Assembly (NCBI GenBank): GCA_963726765.1
Contig: CAVSDH010000011.1
Location: 372,001-436,000, forward strand
Direction of reading: 5' to 3'
Source: CAIWHR01 sp963726765
GTDB taxonomy: Bacteria; Pseudomonadota; Gammaproteobacteria; Burkholderiales; Casimicrobiaceae
Length of the DNA: 64,000 nt
This document shows, piece after piece, positions 27,280 through 35,548 of the stretch. Position 1 is the first letter of the stretch. Each line of letters starts with the position of its first letter. A program made the position numbers and the translations under genes. The notes below the pieces were generated by a model. That model worked only from the letters and a program-made list of their open reading frames with translations. It did no database searches and had not been told where the DNA came from.

Positions 27280-27501
27280 CGGGAATCTCCTGTAAGCGGC
27301 CGAACGACCGCTGGCGTGTGCGCCGGATTCTAGCAAGCGGGCGGGATTACGGCCAATGACGTCACGACGCGCTTGCCCCGATCCGAGATTGCCATTACTC
27401 GCGTCCGAGTTAGGGGTATCGCGAAGTCAATGTTGCCGCAAACCCGCGATATCGCGAAAATCCCGCCGAAAAACGCCAAAACCGCGGCGCGACCGGCCCG
27501 C
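27280..27501. other. Divergent intergenic region with palindrome and repeated half-site
   Basis: No gene is visible here. The region contains the 12-bp palindrome cgcgatatcgcg at 27445-27456. Its half tatcgcgaa occurs twice in direct orientation, at 27417 and 27450, 33 bases apart (about three helical turns). This could be an operator for the divergent units on either side; the binding protein is unknown. Confidence 0.4.
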
Positions 27502-27530
27502 TTGTAGAATGACTATGACGGGAACATAAT
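27502..27530 (+). promoter_or_regulatory. Candidate sigma70 promoter for the STAS-domain gene
   Basis: TTGTAG at 27502-27507 and CATAAT at 27525-27530 with a 17-base spacer; the -10 matches five of six consensus bases and the -35 only its TTG. It would give a leader of about 90 bases. Confidence 0.4.
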
Positions 27531-27626
27531 CAACGCTTTGTCGTGCGGCACCTGCGCTGCGGGTCCTTGAGCCGTCCACCCCGACAGCGCCGGTTCGCCA
27601 ACCGGTTCAAGGACACACGGATCCCG

Positions 27627-28877
27627 ATGTCGCTGTTCTCGAAGCCTCCGACCAAGAAGCCGCGCCCGGTTTCCACTGACGCGCGATCGCGATCGGGGTC
27701 GTCGTCTTCCGGTTCGGGTCGGCCGCCTTCGGCGCGCGATCTGGCGGTTCGTGCGGTGGAAAAGGTCAATCCGGGTCGCGACGGGCGCCAGGTCGATCCC
27801 GGAGGCGAAATCACGGTTACCGGGGTCAGCCTCATCGATTGGACGTCTCCCGGGCAGCCCAGTTTCGAGGTCGGCCAGGCGAATCCGGGGCTCTGTGCCG
27901 TCCTCGAGGATGCCGCGCTGCGTTTTGCGAGCGGGCACGCGGATCAGGCGCTCGCGTTGCTCGAGGAGGGCGTGCAGACGGATCACGACACCAAGACGTC
28001 GCCGCTTGCATGGCTCGCGCTTTTCGACCTTCAGCAACGGGCGGGCGACAAGGGGGCATTCGACCGGTTCGCGCTTCTCTACGTCGTCCAGTTCGAACGA
28101 TCGGCGCCTCCTTGGGAGGCCGCGGAGAAGCCGCTCATCGGCCCGCGGGCCGGCTCGGCAGGCTATGTCGGCCTCACCGGGAAGATCACGTCCTCGGTGG
28201 CGACGCAGCTCGAAGTTCTCAAGCGCGCCATGGCCAAGCAGATCGCGGAAGTTCGCCTCGATTTCATGTCGGTGACGGGCTTCGACGACGAGGGCGCGCG
28301 CCTCCTCGCGTCCGCGCTCGCGGAGGCGCGGCGCAGGAAGTTCGTCATCGCGCTTCAGCGGGTCGAGAAACTCGGACCGATGCTCGATGCGGTGATCAGA
28401 AAAGGCCGCGACGGCGGCGAGGGGGCCTGGCTCCTGTCCCTCGAGCTCCTGCAGTGGTCGAACGCGCATGCCGCGTTCGAGGATCGCGCGGTGGAATACG
28501 CAGTCACGTTCGAGCTGTCGCCGCCTTCGTGGGAACCCCCGGTGCTGCCGGGCGCCACCGCGGCACCGGCTGCCTCCGGCGCCGAGGCGGTCGCCACCGA
28601 GTCCGAAATGCTGAGCTGGTCGGGTGTAATGACGGGATCGGCCGCGCCGCAACTGTCGCGGCTTACGGAATACGCACAAGGGCGCAGCGTCACCCAGGTC
28701 GACATGACCTCGGTCGAGCGCGTCGACTTTGTCTGCGCGGGCGCGCTCCTCAACCTTATCAACCGCATCGAGACGCAGCGCAAAGCCGTGCAGGTTATCG
28801 GGGCGACGCCGATTATCCGGGCACTGCTGCTGCTCATCGGCATTTCTCCGCGGCACTTCGTAAAGAAGGCACAGTAG
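27627..28877 (+). CDS. STAS-domain protein with a disordered N-terminus
   Basis: A 416-residue soluble protein. Residues 1-45 are Ser/Pro/Arg-rich and probably unstructured. A first STAS-like module lies around residues 175-260 (GYVGLTGKITSSVATQLEVL, then EVRLDFMSVTGFDDEGARLL). A second lies at the C-terminus (LSWSGVMTGSAAPQLSRLTE, then QVDMTSVERVDFVCAGALLN). A helical segment near residues 85-145 may be TPR-like. STAS domains usually take part in anti-anti-sigma switches or organise regulatory complexes, but no sigma or anti-sigma gene is adjacent and the phosphorylatable Ser is not obvious. The ATG at 27627 was preferred; the open frame extends further upstream without similarity. hslV follows after 155 bases. 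Confidence 0.7.
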   Translation: MSLFSKPPTKKPRPVSTDARSRSGSSSSGSGRPPSARDLAVRAVEKVNPGRDGRQVDPGGEITVTGVSLIDWTSPGQPSFEVGQANPGLCAVLEDAALRFASGHADQALALLEEGVQTDHDTKTSPLAWLALFDLQQRAGDKGAFDRFALLYVVQFERSAPPWEAAEKPLIGPRAGSAGYVGLTGKITSSVATQLEVLKRAMAKQIAEVRLDFMSVTGFDDEGARLLASALAEARRRKFVIALQRVEKLGPMLDAVIRKGRDGGEGAWLLSLELLQWSNAHAAFEDRAVEYAVTFELSPPSWEPPVLPGATAAPAASGAEAVATESEMLSWSGVMTGSAAPQLSRLTEYAQGRSVTQVDMTSVERVDFVCAGALLNLINRIETQRKAVQVIGATPIIRALLLLIGISPRHFVKKAQ

Positions 28878-29032
28878 CCGCTGCGATCCGCCGCGCAGGC
28901 GCGGTATGCCCCGTGGCCGGCTCGTGCAGGCAGGGGCGGGACGCCACGCAATCGGATTCCCGACGCGCAACCGCGGCGCGCCACCCGGCAGTCGACAAAC
29001 ACGCAGCGGGGCAGATTCCCGCAGGTGCCAGC

Positions 29033-29575
29033 ATGGATTCGTTTCACGGAACCACGATTCTCTCGGTCCGCCGCGACGGCGCGGTGGCGCTCGGCGGCGA
29101 CGGACAGGTGACGCTCGGAAGCGTGGTGGTGAAGGCGACCGCGCGCAAGGTTCGGCGCCTGTACAACGACCGCGTGCTCGCCGGATTCGCGGGCGCCACG
29201 GCAGATGCCTTCACGCTGTTCGAGCGCTTCGAGGCGAAACTCGACAAGCATCAGGGCCACCTCACGCGCGCCGCGGTCGAGCTCGCGAAGGACTGGCGCG
29301 CGGATCGGGTTCTGCGGCGTCTGGAGGCGATGCTCGCGGTGGCCGACCGCACGGCGGCGCTCATCGTCACCGGGACCGGCGACGTACTGGAGCCCGAGCA
29401 CGGCATCGTCGCGATCGGCTCCGGCGGCCCGTACGCGCAGGCGGCCGCCCGCGCGCTCGTCGACCATACGGCACTTTCCGCCGCCGAAGTCGTCAAACAG
29501 AGCCTGGTCATCGCCGGCGACCTTTGCATCTACACCAACCAGAACCACGTCATCGAAGTGCTGGACAAGGAATGA
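29033..29575 (+). CDS. hslV: HslV, peptidase subunit of the HslUV protease
   Basis: A 180-residue N-terminal-nucleophile threonine protease. The start MDSFHG is a short propeptide and the mature chain begins TTILSVRRDG. The family segments GDGQVTLGSVVVKATARKVR, YNDRVLAGFAGATADAFTLF, QGHLTRAAVELAKDWR, AIGSGGPYAQAAARAL and CIYTNQNH are all present. Length matches E. coli HslV (176). Its partner hslU is 10 kb away on the other strand, whereas the two normally form one operon. The stop overlaps the ATG of the ubiH-like gene (ATGA), an unusual coupling. Confidence 0.96.
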   Translation: MDSFHGTTILSVRRDGAVALGGDGQVTLGSVVVKATARKVRRLYNDRVLAGFAGATADAFTLFERFEAKLDKHQGHLTRAAVELAKDWRADRVLRRLEAMLAVADRTAALIVTGTGDVLEPEHGIVAIGSGGPYAQAAARALVDHTALSAAEVVKQSLVIAGDLCIYTNQNHVIEVLDKE

Positions 29576-30762
29576 ATCGATCCGCATCACCCGATTGCGA
29601 CGTCCTGATCGTCGGTGCCGGCCTCGTCGGGCTGGCGTTGGCGCCGGCGCTGGCGGCCTGCGGATTGCAGGTCGCGCTCGCCGATCGCGCCCCGGTCACG
29701 TCGCCGGAGCCGCCGGCGAACGACGGCGATTGGGACACGCGTGTCTACGCGATCAGCCCGGGCAGCGCGGCGCTGCTGCGCTCGTTGGGAGCGTGGCAGT
29801 CGTTGCCGGCGGAAAGGATTCTGCCGATAGAAACGATGCGCGTGACCGGCGACGACGGCGCAGTGCTCAATTTCAGCGCGTACGAGAACGGCGAGCGTGC
29901 GCTTGCGTGGATCGTCGAGGAGCGTGCGCTGCGCGAGGCACTCGTTCCTCTCGTGATGGCCGCAGGCGTCACGATCCTTGCGCCGCGCTGCATCGCGTCG
30001 ATTTCCTGGACGGAAGCGTCGGGCGACGTGCAATTCGAAGACACCGGCGGCATCGCCGCGCGGCTCATCGTTGGCGCCGATGGTGCGCGCTCGCGGGTGC
30101 GCGAAGCCGCCGGCATCGCCGCGCTACCCAGGCCATACGGGCAGACCGCTGTCGTGGCCAATTTTGCGAGCGAACGCGCGCACCACGGCCGTGCATACCA
30201 GTGGTTCCGTGACGACGGTGGCATCCTCGCCTGGCTGCCGTTGCCGGGGCGCCGGATTTCTATCGTCTGGTCGGCGCCCGAGCCGCTGGCGCGGGAATTG
30301 CTCGCCATGGACCCTGCGACGCTCGCGTTGCGCGTCGCGGCGGCGGGTGCGCAGGCGCTTGGCGGACTGGAGTGCATCACGCCGGCGGCGGCGTTCCCGC
30401 TTTCATTTCTCAAGGTGCCGATGACCGTCACCCACCGCGTGGCGCTCGTCGGGGACGCAGCGCATGGAGTGCATCCGCTCGCGGGCCAGGGAGTGAATCT
30501 GGGTTTTGGCGACGTCGAGGCGCTGGCCGGCGCGCTCCGCGAGCGGGGCCCGGTCGTGGATGCAGGCGCGCCGCTGCTGCTTGAACGATATGCTCGCCGG
30601 CGCGCGGGTCCCGTATTCGCCATGCAGAGCGTGACGGACGCGCTGGCTCATCTTTTCCGGATCAGGGCACCGTGGATCCGGTCGGCACGAAACATGGGAC
30701 TTGCCGCTGTCGAGCGGACGCCCATGGCACGGCGCCTGTTGGCGCATTCTGCGCTGCGCTAA
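29572..30762 (+). CDS. UbiH/UbiF-family FAD-dependent monooxygenase
   Basis: A 396-residue flavoprotein hydroxylase, probably of ubiquinone biosynthesis. The N-terminal FAD motif is VLIVGAGLVGLALAPALAAC. The middle motif is LIVGADGARSRVREAAGI, and the second FAD signature GDAAHGVHPLAGQGVNLGFG is the UbiH/F/I family hallmark. The ring position hydroxylated (UbiH, UbiF, UbiI or the beta-type UbiM) cannot be decided by eye. It overlaps hslV by 4 bases and is followed 34 bases later by dsbC, so hslV-ubi-dsbC may be one transcript. Confidence 0.85.
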   Translation: MNRSASPDCDVLIVGAGLVGLALAPALAACGLQVALADRAPVTSPEPPANDGDWDTRVYAISPGSAALLRSLGAWQSLPAERILPIETMRVTGDDGAVLNFSAYENGERALAWIVEERALREALVPLVMAAGVTILAPRCIASISWTEASGDVQFEDTGGIAARLIVGADGARSRVREAAGIAALPRPYGQTAVVANFASERAHHGRAYQWFRDDGGILAWLPLPGRRISIVWSAPEPLARELLAMDPATLALRVAAAGAQALGGLECITPAAAFPLSFLKVPMTVTHRVALVGDAAHGVHPLAGQGVNLGFGDVEALAGALRERGPVVDAGAPLLLERYARRRAGPVFAMQSVTDALAHLFRIRAPWIRSARNMGLAAVERTPMARRLLAHSALR

Positions 30763-30795
30763 AATCGCGGCGAGCGAAAGACTCTGGAGAGCGAG

Positions 30796-31593
30796 ATGAT
30801 GCAATTGACGAAATTCTTGCCCCGCCGGCTTGCCGCCGGTGTCCTGCTGGCAGCAGGCGCCGCGCTGGCCACGCCGTCGTCGGTGCTGGCACAGGCGGCG
30901 CCGCTCACGGCCGAAGCCGCCGCGGTGAAAAAGCAGGTGGAGCAGAAGCTCCCCGGCGCGAGCGTGCGCGGCGTGGTCAAGACGCCCTATTTCGGGCTGT
31001 ACGAGGTTCAGCTCGACGATCAGCTCGTGTACACCGACGCCAAGGCCAACTACATGGTGCTGGGCTCGATCTACGACACGACGAAGAGGCAGAACCTTAC
31101 GGAGCGGCGTCAACGGGAGCTGAGCCGCGTGGCGTTCGACAGCCTGCCGCTCGAGCTCGCGTTCAAGCGGGTCAAGGGCAATGGCGAGCGCAAGCTCGCG
31201 ATCTTCTCCGACGCCGACTGCCCGTTCTGCGCGCGGCTCGAGCAGGAGCTGAAGTCGGTCGACAATGTCACGATCTACACCTTTCTCTTCCCGATCGATC
31301 AGCTGCACCCGGACTCCGCGCGCAAGTCCCGCGCCATCTGGTGCTCGCCGGACAAGGTGAAGGCGTGGGACGAGTTCTTCGCGTCCGGCGCGGTGCCCGA
31401 CAACAAGGGCGACTGCGACAACCCGGTCGTTGCCACGACCACGCTCGGGGCGAAACTGCGCGTCACCGCCACGCCCACGCTCGTGTTTGCCGACGGCTCC
31501 ATCGTGCCGGGCGCGCTGCCCGCGCCGCAGCTCGAGAGCGAAATGGCGCAAGCCACGACGGTGCTCGCCAAGGCCGGCACGGCGAAGAAGTAA
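30796..31593 (+). CDS. dsbC: Protein disulfide isomerase DsbC
   Basis: A 265-residue periplasmic thiol isomerase with a signal peptide (cleavage near VLAQA). The dimerisation domain contains ASVRGVVKTPYFGLYEVQLD and VYTDAKANYMVLGSI, followed by a thioredoxin domain with active site DADCPFCARLEQ. The cis-Pro loop is TATPTLVFADG, and a structural Cys pair lies in IWCSPD and GDCDNP. DsbC reshuffles wrong disulfides and needs a DsbD-type reductase, which is encoded at 7875. The start uses tandem ATGs; 30796 is the first. Confidence 0.92.
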   Translation: MMQLTKFLPRRLAAGVLLAAGAALATPSSVLAQAAPLTAEAAAVKKQVEQKLPGASVRGVVKTPYFGLYEVQLDDQLVYTDAKANYMVLGSIYDTTKRQNLTERRQRELSRVAFDSLPLELAFKRVKGNGERKLAIFSDADCPFCARLEQELKSVDNVTIYTFLFPIDQLHPDSARKSRAIWCSPDKVKAWDEFFASGAVPDNKGDCDNPVVATTTLGAKLRVTATPTLVFADGSIVPGALPAPQLESEMAQATTVLAKAGTAKK

Positions 31594-31654
31594 TCACTGC
31601 TGGATCGGCAGGGCGCCCGTCCCGCGCCCGCCACGCCGCGACGCACGGAGAGCC

Positions 31655-32710
31655 ATGGCCATCATCGATTTCATCAAGAAGCAGTTCGTCGACGTCATCG
31701 AGTGGACGGACGATTCGCGCGACACGCTCTCGTACCGCTTTCCCGACGAGGACAAGGAAATCAAGAACGGCGCGCAGCTGATCGTGCGCGAGTCGCAGGC
31801 CGCCCAGTTCGTGTACCTGGGCGAGTTCGGCGACACGTTCGGCCCCGGCAAGCACACGCTGACGACCGACAACATCCCGGTTCTCACGAATCTCAAGAGC
31901 TGGAAATACGCGCTCGAAAGCCCGTTCAAGGCCGACGTCTACTACGTCGTCACGCGGGTGTTCACCGGCAACAAGTGGGGCACGGCCAACCCTGTCATGA
32001 TGCGCGACGCCGACTTCGGCGTCGTGCGGCTGCGCGCCTACGGCATCTACGACTTCCGGATCGTGGACGTGAAGAAATTCCTGAAGGAAGTCGCCGGCAC
32101 GGACGATCACTTCCGGCTGGACGAGTTCAACGACACGATGCGGTCCCGCATCGTGAGCGTGTTCTCCGACGCGCTCGCGGGGGCGAGGGTCCCGGCGCTC
32201 GACGTCGCTTCGCGCTATGGTGAACTGGGGGGCGCGCTCCTGCCGCTCATCAATCCCGCCATCGGCGAAAGGTACGGCCTCGAGATGACGAGCTTCGTCG
32301 TCGAGAACGTTTCGGTGCCGCCGGAAGTCGAGCAGGCGATCGACAAGCGCTCGTCGATGGCGGCCGTCGGCAACCTCAACGACTACGTGAAATTCCAGAT
32401 GGCACAGGGGCTGGAAAAGGGCGGCAACGCCGGTGTCGGCGGCATGGGCGCCGAGATGGCCGTCGGAATGGCGATGGCTCAGCAGATGATGAACCAGACG
32501 GGCGGCATCATGGCGCAGTCGACGCCCGGCATCGGAACGGGTGCGCCGGCGGCGCCGGAGTTGCTGACGCCCGCGCAAGTCGCGCAGACGCTGGGCGTTG
32601 CCGAGGCCGACGTCACGGCGAGCCTCGAGGCGGGCGACCTCAAGGGCAAGCGCATCGGAACGCAATGGCGGATCACGCGCGCCGCCGTCGACGCGTTCCT
32701 CAAGTCGTGA
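31655..32710 (+). CDS. SPFH-domain (YdjI-like) protein with a C-terminal helix-turn-helix module
   Basis: A 351-residue protein. The first 260 residues form an SPFH/virion-core-like domain (IIDFIKKQFVDVIEW, SQAAQFVYLGEFGDTFGPGK, RVFTGNKWGTANPVMMRDAD), usually a cytoplasmic scaffold near membranes. A Gly/Met-rich linker follows (residues about 260-300). The tail (ELLTPAQVAQTLGVAEADV and GTQWRITRAAVDAFL) looks like the small excisionase/MerR-type HTH_17 module; YdjI relatives often have a zinc ribbon or SHOCT tail instead. The next two genes are coupled to it, and a zinc-ribbon membrane protein lies third, suggesting one complex. The function of this set is unknown. Confidence 0.72.
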   Translation: MAIIDFIKKQFVDVIEWTDDSRDTLSYRFPDEDKEIKNGAQLIVRESQAAQFVYLGEFGDTFGPGKHTLTTDNIPVLTNLKSWKYALESPFKADVYYVVTRVFTGNKWGTANPVMMRDADFGVVRLRAYGIYDFRIVDVKKFLKEVAGTDDHFRLDEFNDTMRSRIVSVFSDALAGARVPALDVASRYGELGGALLPLINPAIGERYGLEMTSFVVENVSVPPEVEQAIDKRSSMAAVGNLNDYVKFQMAQGLEKGGNAGVGGMGAEMAVGMAMAQQMMNQTGGIMAQSTPGIGTGAPAAPELLTPAQVAQTLGVAEADVTASLEAGDLKGKRIGTQWRITRAAVDAFLKS

Positions 32711-33150
32711 GCGCGCGCATGGCTTTCAATCGGCGTGCGTCGCTGCGGTTGCTGGTCGCGGTAGTGAGCCTCGCGGCCGGCGCCTCCTTCGCGCAGGATC
32801 CGCGGGCCATAACGGCGCAGAAAGTCGCGCGCGACTGGCTCGCCATGACCGACAAGGCGGACGCCGCGGGCAGTCGCGACGCCGCGGGCACCAAGTTCAA
32901 GGAAGCCGTCAACGTCGAGGAATGGACCGACGCGCTCGCCAAGGCGCGGGTACCGCTCGGCGAAACGGAGCAGCGCGCGGTGCTCTCGACGAAATTCGAT
33001 TCGTCGCTGCCCGACGGCGGTCCCGCAGGGGAATTCGTGCTGATCGTGTATCGCACCTCGTTCGCGAAGAAGCCCGAGAGCACCGAAACCGTCACGCTCG
33101 AGCGCGAACCCGACGGCAATTGGCGCGTGATCGGTTACTTCATCCGCTGA
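32707..33150 (+). CDS. Exported DUF4019 protein
   Basis: A 147-residue periplasmic protein with a signal peptide (cleavage near ASFAQ). The DUF4019 domain has VARDWLAMTDKADAAGSRDA, FKEAVNVEEWTDALAKAR and a C-terminal EPDGNWRVIGYFIR. The GTG at 32707 overlaps the SPFH stop (GTGA), as seen for other genes here; the ATG at 32719 is an alternative that also gives a signal peptide. The biochemical role of DUF4019 is unknown. Its coupling to an SPFH gene suggests it is the periplasmic member of that module. Confidence 0.7.
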   Translation: MSARMAFNRRASLRLLVAVVSLAAGASFAQDPRAITAQKVARDWLAMTDKADAAGSRDAAGTKFKEAVNVEEWTDALAKARVPLGETEQRAVLSTKFDSSLPDGGPAGEFVLIVYRTSFAKKPESTETVTLEREPDGNWRVIGYFIR

Positions 33151-33172
33151 ACGGCGGCGCGCGGGCCCGCAC

Positions 33173-34264
33173 GTGGCGGAAACGGTTGCGCTCTCGAAAT
33201 TCGCGTGCCCTTCCTGCGGCGGCGAAGCGGTCTGGAACCCGGCGAAGCAGAAGCTCGTCTGTCCGTTCTGCGGGACCGAATCGCCGGCGCGGCAGGATGC
33301 CGCCGGCGCAGTCGTGGAGCACGACCTTGTCGCGGCGCTCCGCGGCATTGCCGACGACGCCCGCGGCTGGCAAGCCGACAAGCGGCAGGTCAAGTGCCGG
33401 AGCTGCAACGCGATCTCCGTGCTCGACGCCAAGCGACAGGCCCAGAACTGCGAATTCTGCGGTTCCGCGCAGCTCGTGGCGTACGAAGAGGCGAAGCCGG
33501 CGTTTCGCCCGGAAAGCGTGCTGCCGTTCAAGCTTTCCGAAGGTGCCGCACGCGACGCCATCCGCGCGTGGTACGGCAGGCTCTGGCTGGCGCCGTCGGC
33601 GCTGAAGCGCAGGGCGATGACCGACACGGTTCGCGGCGTGTACCTGCCGTACTGGACCTTCGATGCGCACGTCGACGCCGCGTGGACCGCCGAAGCGGGC
33701 CATTACTACTACGCGACCGAGACCTACGTCGAGAACGGACAGACGCGCACGCGCGAGGTCCGGCAGGTGCGCTGGGAGCCGGCGGCAGGCCGGTTGCAGC
33801 ATTTCTTCGACGACGATCTCGTCTGCGCCTCCGTCGGCGTCCATCCGGAGCTCCTGCGCGGCATCGAGCCGTTTCCGACGCAGGATCTCCGGGCCTACGA
33901 TGCCGGCTACGTCGCCGGCTGGGTGGTCGAGCGTTACCAGATCGACCTCGTCGCCGCCGCGCAGCGGGCCCGCGACGCGATGGATGCGAAGTTGCAGGCG
34001 TTGTGCGCACAGCAGGTTCCCGGCGACACGTTTCGCAACCTCGCGGTCAGGTCCGATTATTCCGGTCAGACGTTCAAGCACATCCTCGCACCGGTGTGGT
34101 TGCTGACCTACACCTTCGGCACCCGAGCGTTTCAGTGCGCGCTGAACGGCGTGACGGGCGCCGTGCGCGGCGAGTACCCGAAGAGCCCCTGGAAGGTCGC
34201 GCTGCTGGTGCTCGCGATTCTCGTCGTCGTTGTCGTCGCGTTGTCGCTCTCCGGCAGGCAATGA
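33173..34264 (+). CDS. Double zinc-ribbon protein with a C-terminal membrane anchor
   Basis: A 363-residue protein with two four-Cys zinc ribbons: FACPSCGGEA with LVCPFCGTES (residues about 10-40), and VKCRSCNAIS with CEFCGSAQL (about 75-105). An unrecognised domain of about 220 residues follows, containing GVYLPYWTFDAHVDAAWTAE and the aromatic GHYYYATETY. A single helix near the C-terminus (WKVALLVLAILVVVVVALSL) would place the ribbons in the cytoplasm. The start GTG is 22 bases after the DUF4019 stop. Zinc-ribbon/membrane proteins next to SPFH genes recur in bacteria and I infer a shared complex; the function is unknown. Confidence 0.7.
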   Translation: MAETVALSKFACPSCGGEAVWNPAKQKLVCPFCGTESPARQDAAGAVVEHDLVAALRGIADDARGWQADKRQVKCRSCNAISVLDAKRQAQNCEFCGSAQLVAYEEAKPAFRPESVLPFKLSEGAARDAIRAWYGRLWLAPSALKRRAMTDTVRGVYLPYWTFDAHVDAAWTAEAGHYYYATETYVENGQTRTREVRQVRWEPAAGRLQHFFDDDLVCASVGVHPELLRGIEPFPTQDLRAYDAGYVAGWVVERYQIDLVAAAQRARDAMDAKLQALCAQQVPGDTFRNLAVRSDYSGQTFKHILAPVWLLTYTFGTRAFQCALNGVTGAVRGEYPKSPWKVALLVLAILVVVVVALSLSGRQ

Positions 34265-34341
34265 GGCCAGCCGACCGACAATGCGCCGGGCTTCGCGTGC
34301 TACGCTGCCGCCGGCACGGACAGTAACCCGGAGGAGCGGCG

Positions 34342-35070
34342 ATGCACGCAGCGATAGTCACCGGCGTTTCACGCGGCCTGGGCGAGGCGCTCGCGGCCGA
34401 GCTGCTCGAGCGCGGTTGCATTGTTGTCGGCGTGGGTCGCACGCCGAGCGCCCGGCATCGCAGCGAGCGCTTCCGGCACGTCGCCTGCGACCTCGCGCAC
34501 CCTGCCGTGGTCGCCGCCGCGGTGCTGCCGGCGCTGCGCGATCTCGCTCTCGACAAGCCGGCTGCCGTGACGCTGATCAACAACGCGGCCGTTGCAACGC
34601 CGGTGGGCGTGATCGGACGGCTCGACGCGGCGGAAATCGAGTCCGCGATTGCGACGAACATCGCCGCACCGCTCGTCATGGCGGATCTCTTCTGCCGCGC
34701 CTTTCCCGGCCCGAGCCCGAGGCGCCGGATCATCAACATCTCGTCGGGGGCCGCGCAAACCGCGATTGCCGGCAGCGGCCCTTACAGCATGTCCAAGGCG
34801 GCGCTCGAGATGCTGACGCGCGCCGTCGCCGCCGATCACCCGGACCGGGCGCTCGAATGCATCACGCTGCGGCCCGGCATCTTCGAGACGGGGATGCAGC
34901 AGTTCATGCGCAGCCGCGACGCCGCCCAGTTCCCGAGTGTCGCGCTGTTCCGCGGCTTCAAGGAACAGGGCATTCTCAAGGACCCGGCGGACGTCGCGCG
35001 GAGCATCGTCACGAAGCTCGTTTTCGGGCCGGTCGAGAATGGCCGCCTCTACGTGCACACGGATCTCTGA
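34342..35070 (+). CDS. Short-chain dehydrogenase/reductase (sepiapterin-reductase-like)
   Basis: A 242-residue classical SDR. The cofactor motif is VTGVSRGLGEALAAELL at the very N-terminus. The NNAA motif is in LINNAAVATPVG, the catalytic Ser in IINISSGAAQ, and the Tyr-Lys pair in GPYSMSKAALEML. The RPGIFETGMQ segment after the active site resembles sepiapterin reductase and BzrA-type enzymes. The substrate cannot be inferred. An SD-like cggaggag precedes ATG 34342. A strong hairpin follows its stop. Confidence 0.83.
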   Translation: MHAAIVTGVSRGLGEALAAELLERGCIVVGVGRTPSARHRSERFRHVACDLAHPAVVAAAVLPALRDLALDKPAAVTLINNAAVATPVGVIGRLDAAEIESAIATNIAAPLVMADLFCRAFPGPSPRRRIINISSGAAQTAIAGSGPYSMSKAALEMLTRAVAADHPDRALECITLRPGIFETGMQQFMRSRDAAQFPSVALFRGFKEQGILKDPADVARSIVTKLVFGPVENGRLYVHTDL

Positions 35071-35088
35071 CGCGGGGCGGGCCCCGCG
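35071..35088. terminator. 7-bp GC hairpin directly after the SDR stop
   Basis: Arms cgcgggg and ccccgcg around cggg, starting at the base after the stop codon. It lies between convergent genes and could serve as a bidirectional terminator; there is no T-run. Confidence 0.45.
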
Positions 35089-35105
35089 CCTCGCCGGCCC
35101 GTCGA

Positions 35106-35486
35106 TCAACGTGTCGCGGGTCGCAGGCGAAGACGGTAGTCGACGAGCGCGCCGGCAGGGCCGGCCTCCCACACGACGCAGTACTCGCGAGCGAGGCTCG
35201 CCTGGTAGACGCCGGCGTCGCTGCGCGCGGGATCTCGCGCGATGGGAGCAAGCGCGGCCGGGCCCTCGCGATAGCGGATCTCGAATGCCACCGGCTCGGT
35301 CGCGTCGAAGACGTAGTCGAGCCGGTCGCCCGGCGCGAGACGAACGCAGTCCTCGCGAATCTCGTAGGGCGGCACGACCATCGCGACGACGACCTTGGGC
35401 TGGTCCGCGGTGACGGGCGTGCCCGCGCAACCGAAGAGCCAGCAGGGCGCGATCACGGCGGTGACGGCGCGACGCGCGCGCGCCAT
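35106..35486 (-). CDS. Hypothetical exported protein, probable lipoprotein
   Basis: A 126-residue protein not recognised as any family. The N-terminus is basic (MARARRA), followed by a short hydrophobic stretch and a lipobox-like LFGC at about residues 18-21. The mature part contains VVVAMVVPPYEIREDCVRLA and EYCVVWEAGP, whose two Cys could form a disulfide. The ATG at 35486 was chosen because it places the basic-hydrophobic-Cys pattern at the start. The reading frame extends further upstream into the GNAT gene without signal-like features. It lies 62 bases after the GNAT gene on the same strand. Confidence 0.5.
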   Translation of the reverse strand: MARARRAVTAVIAPCWLFGCAGTPVTADQPKVVVAMVVPPYEIREDCVRLAPGDRLDYVFDATEPVAFEIRYREGPAALAPIARDPARSDAGVYQASLAREYCVVWEAGPAGALVDYRLRLRPATR

Positions 35487-35548
35487 TCGTCTTGCGGGGT
35501 TGCCTTCGCCGTTGCGAATCCGGTGTCCGGTGCGCCGCGGCAACCGCG

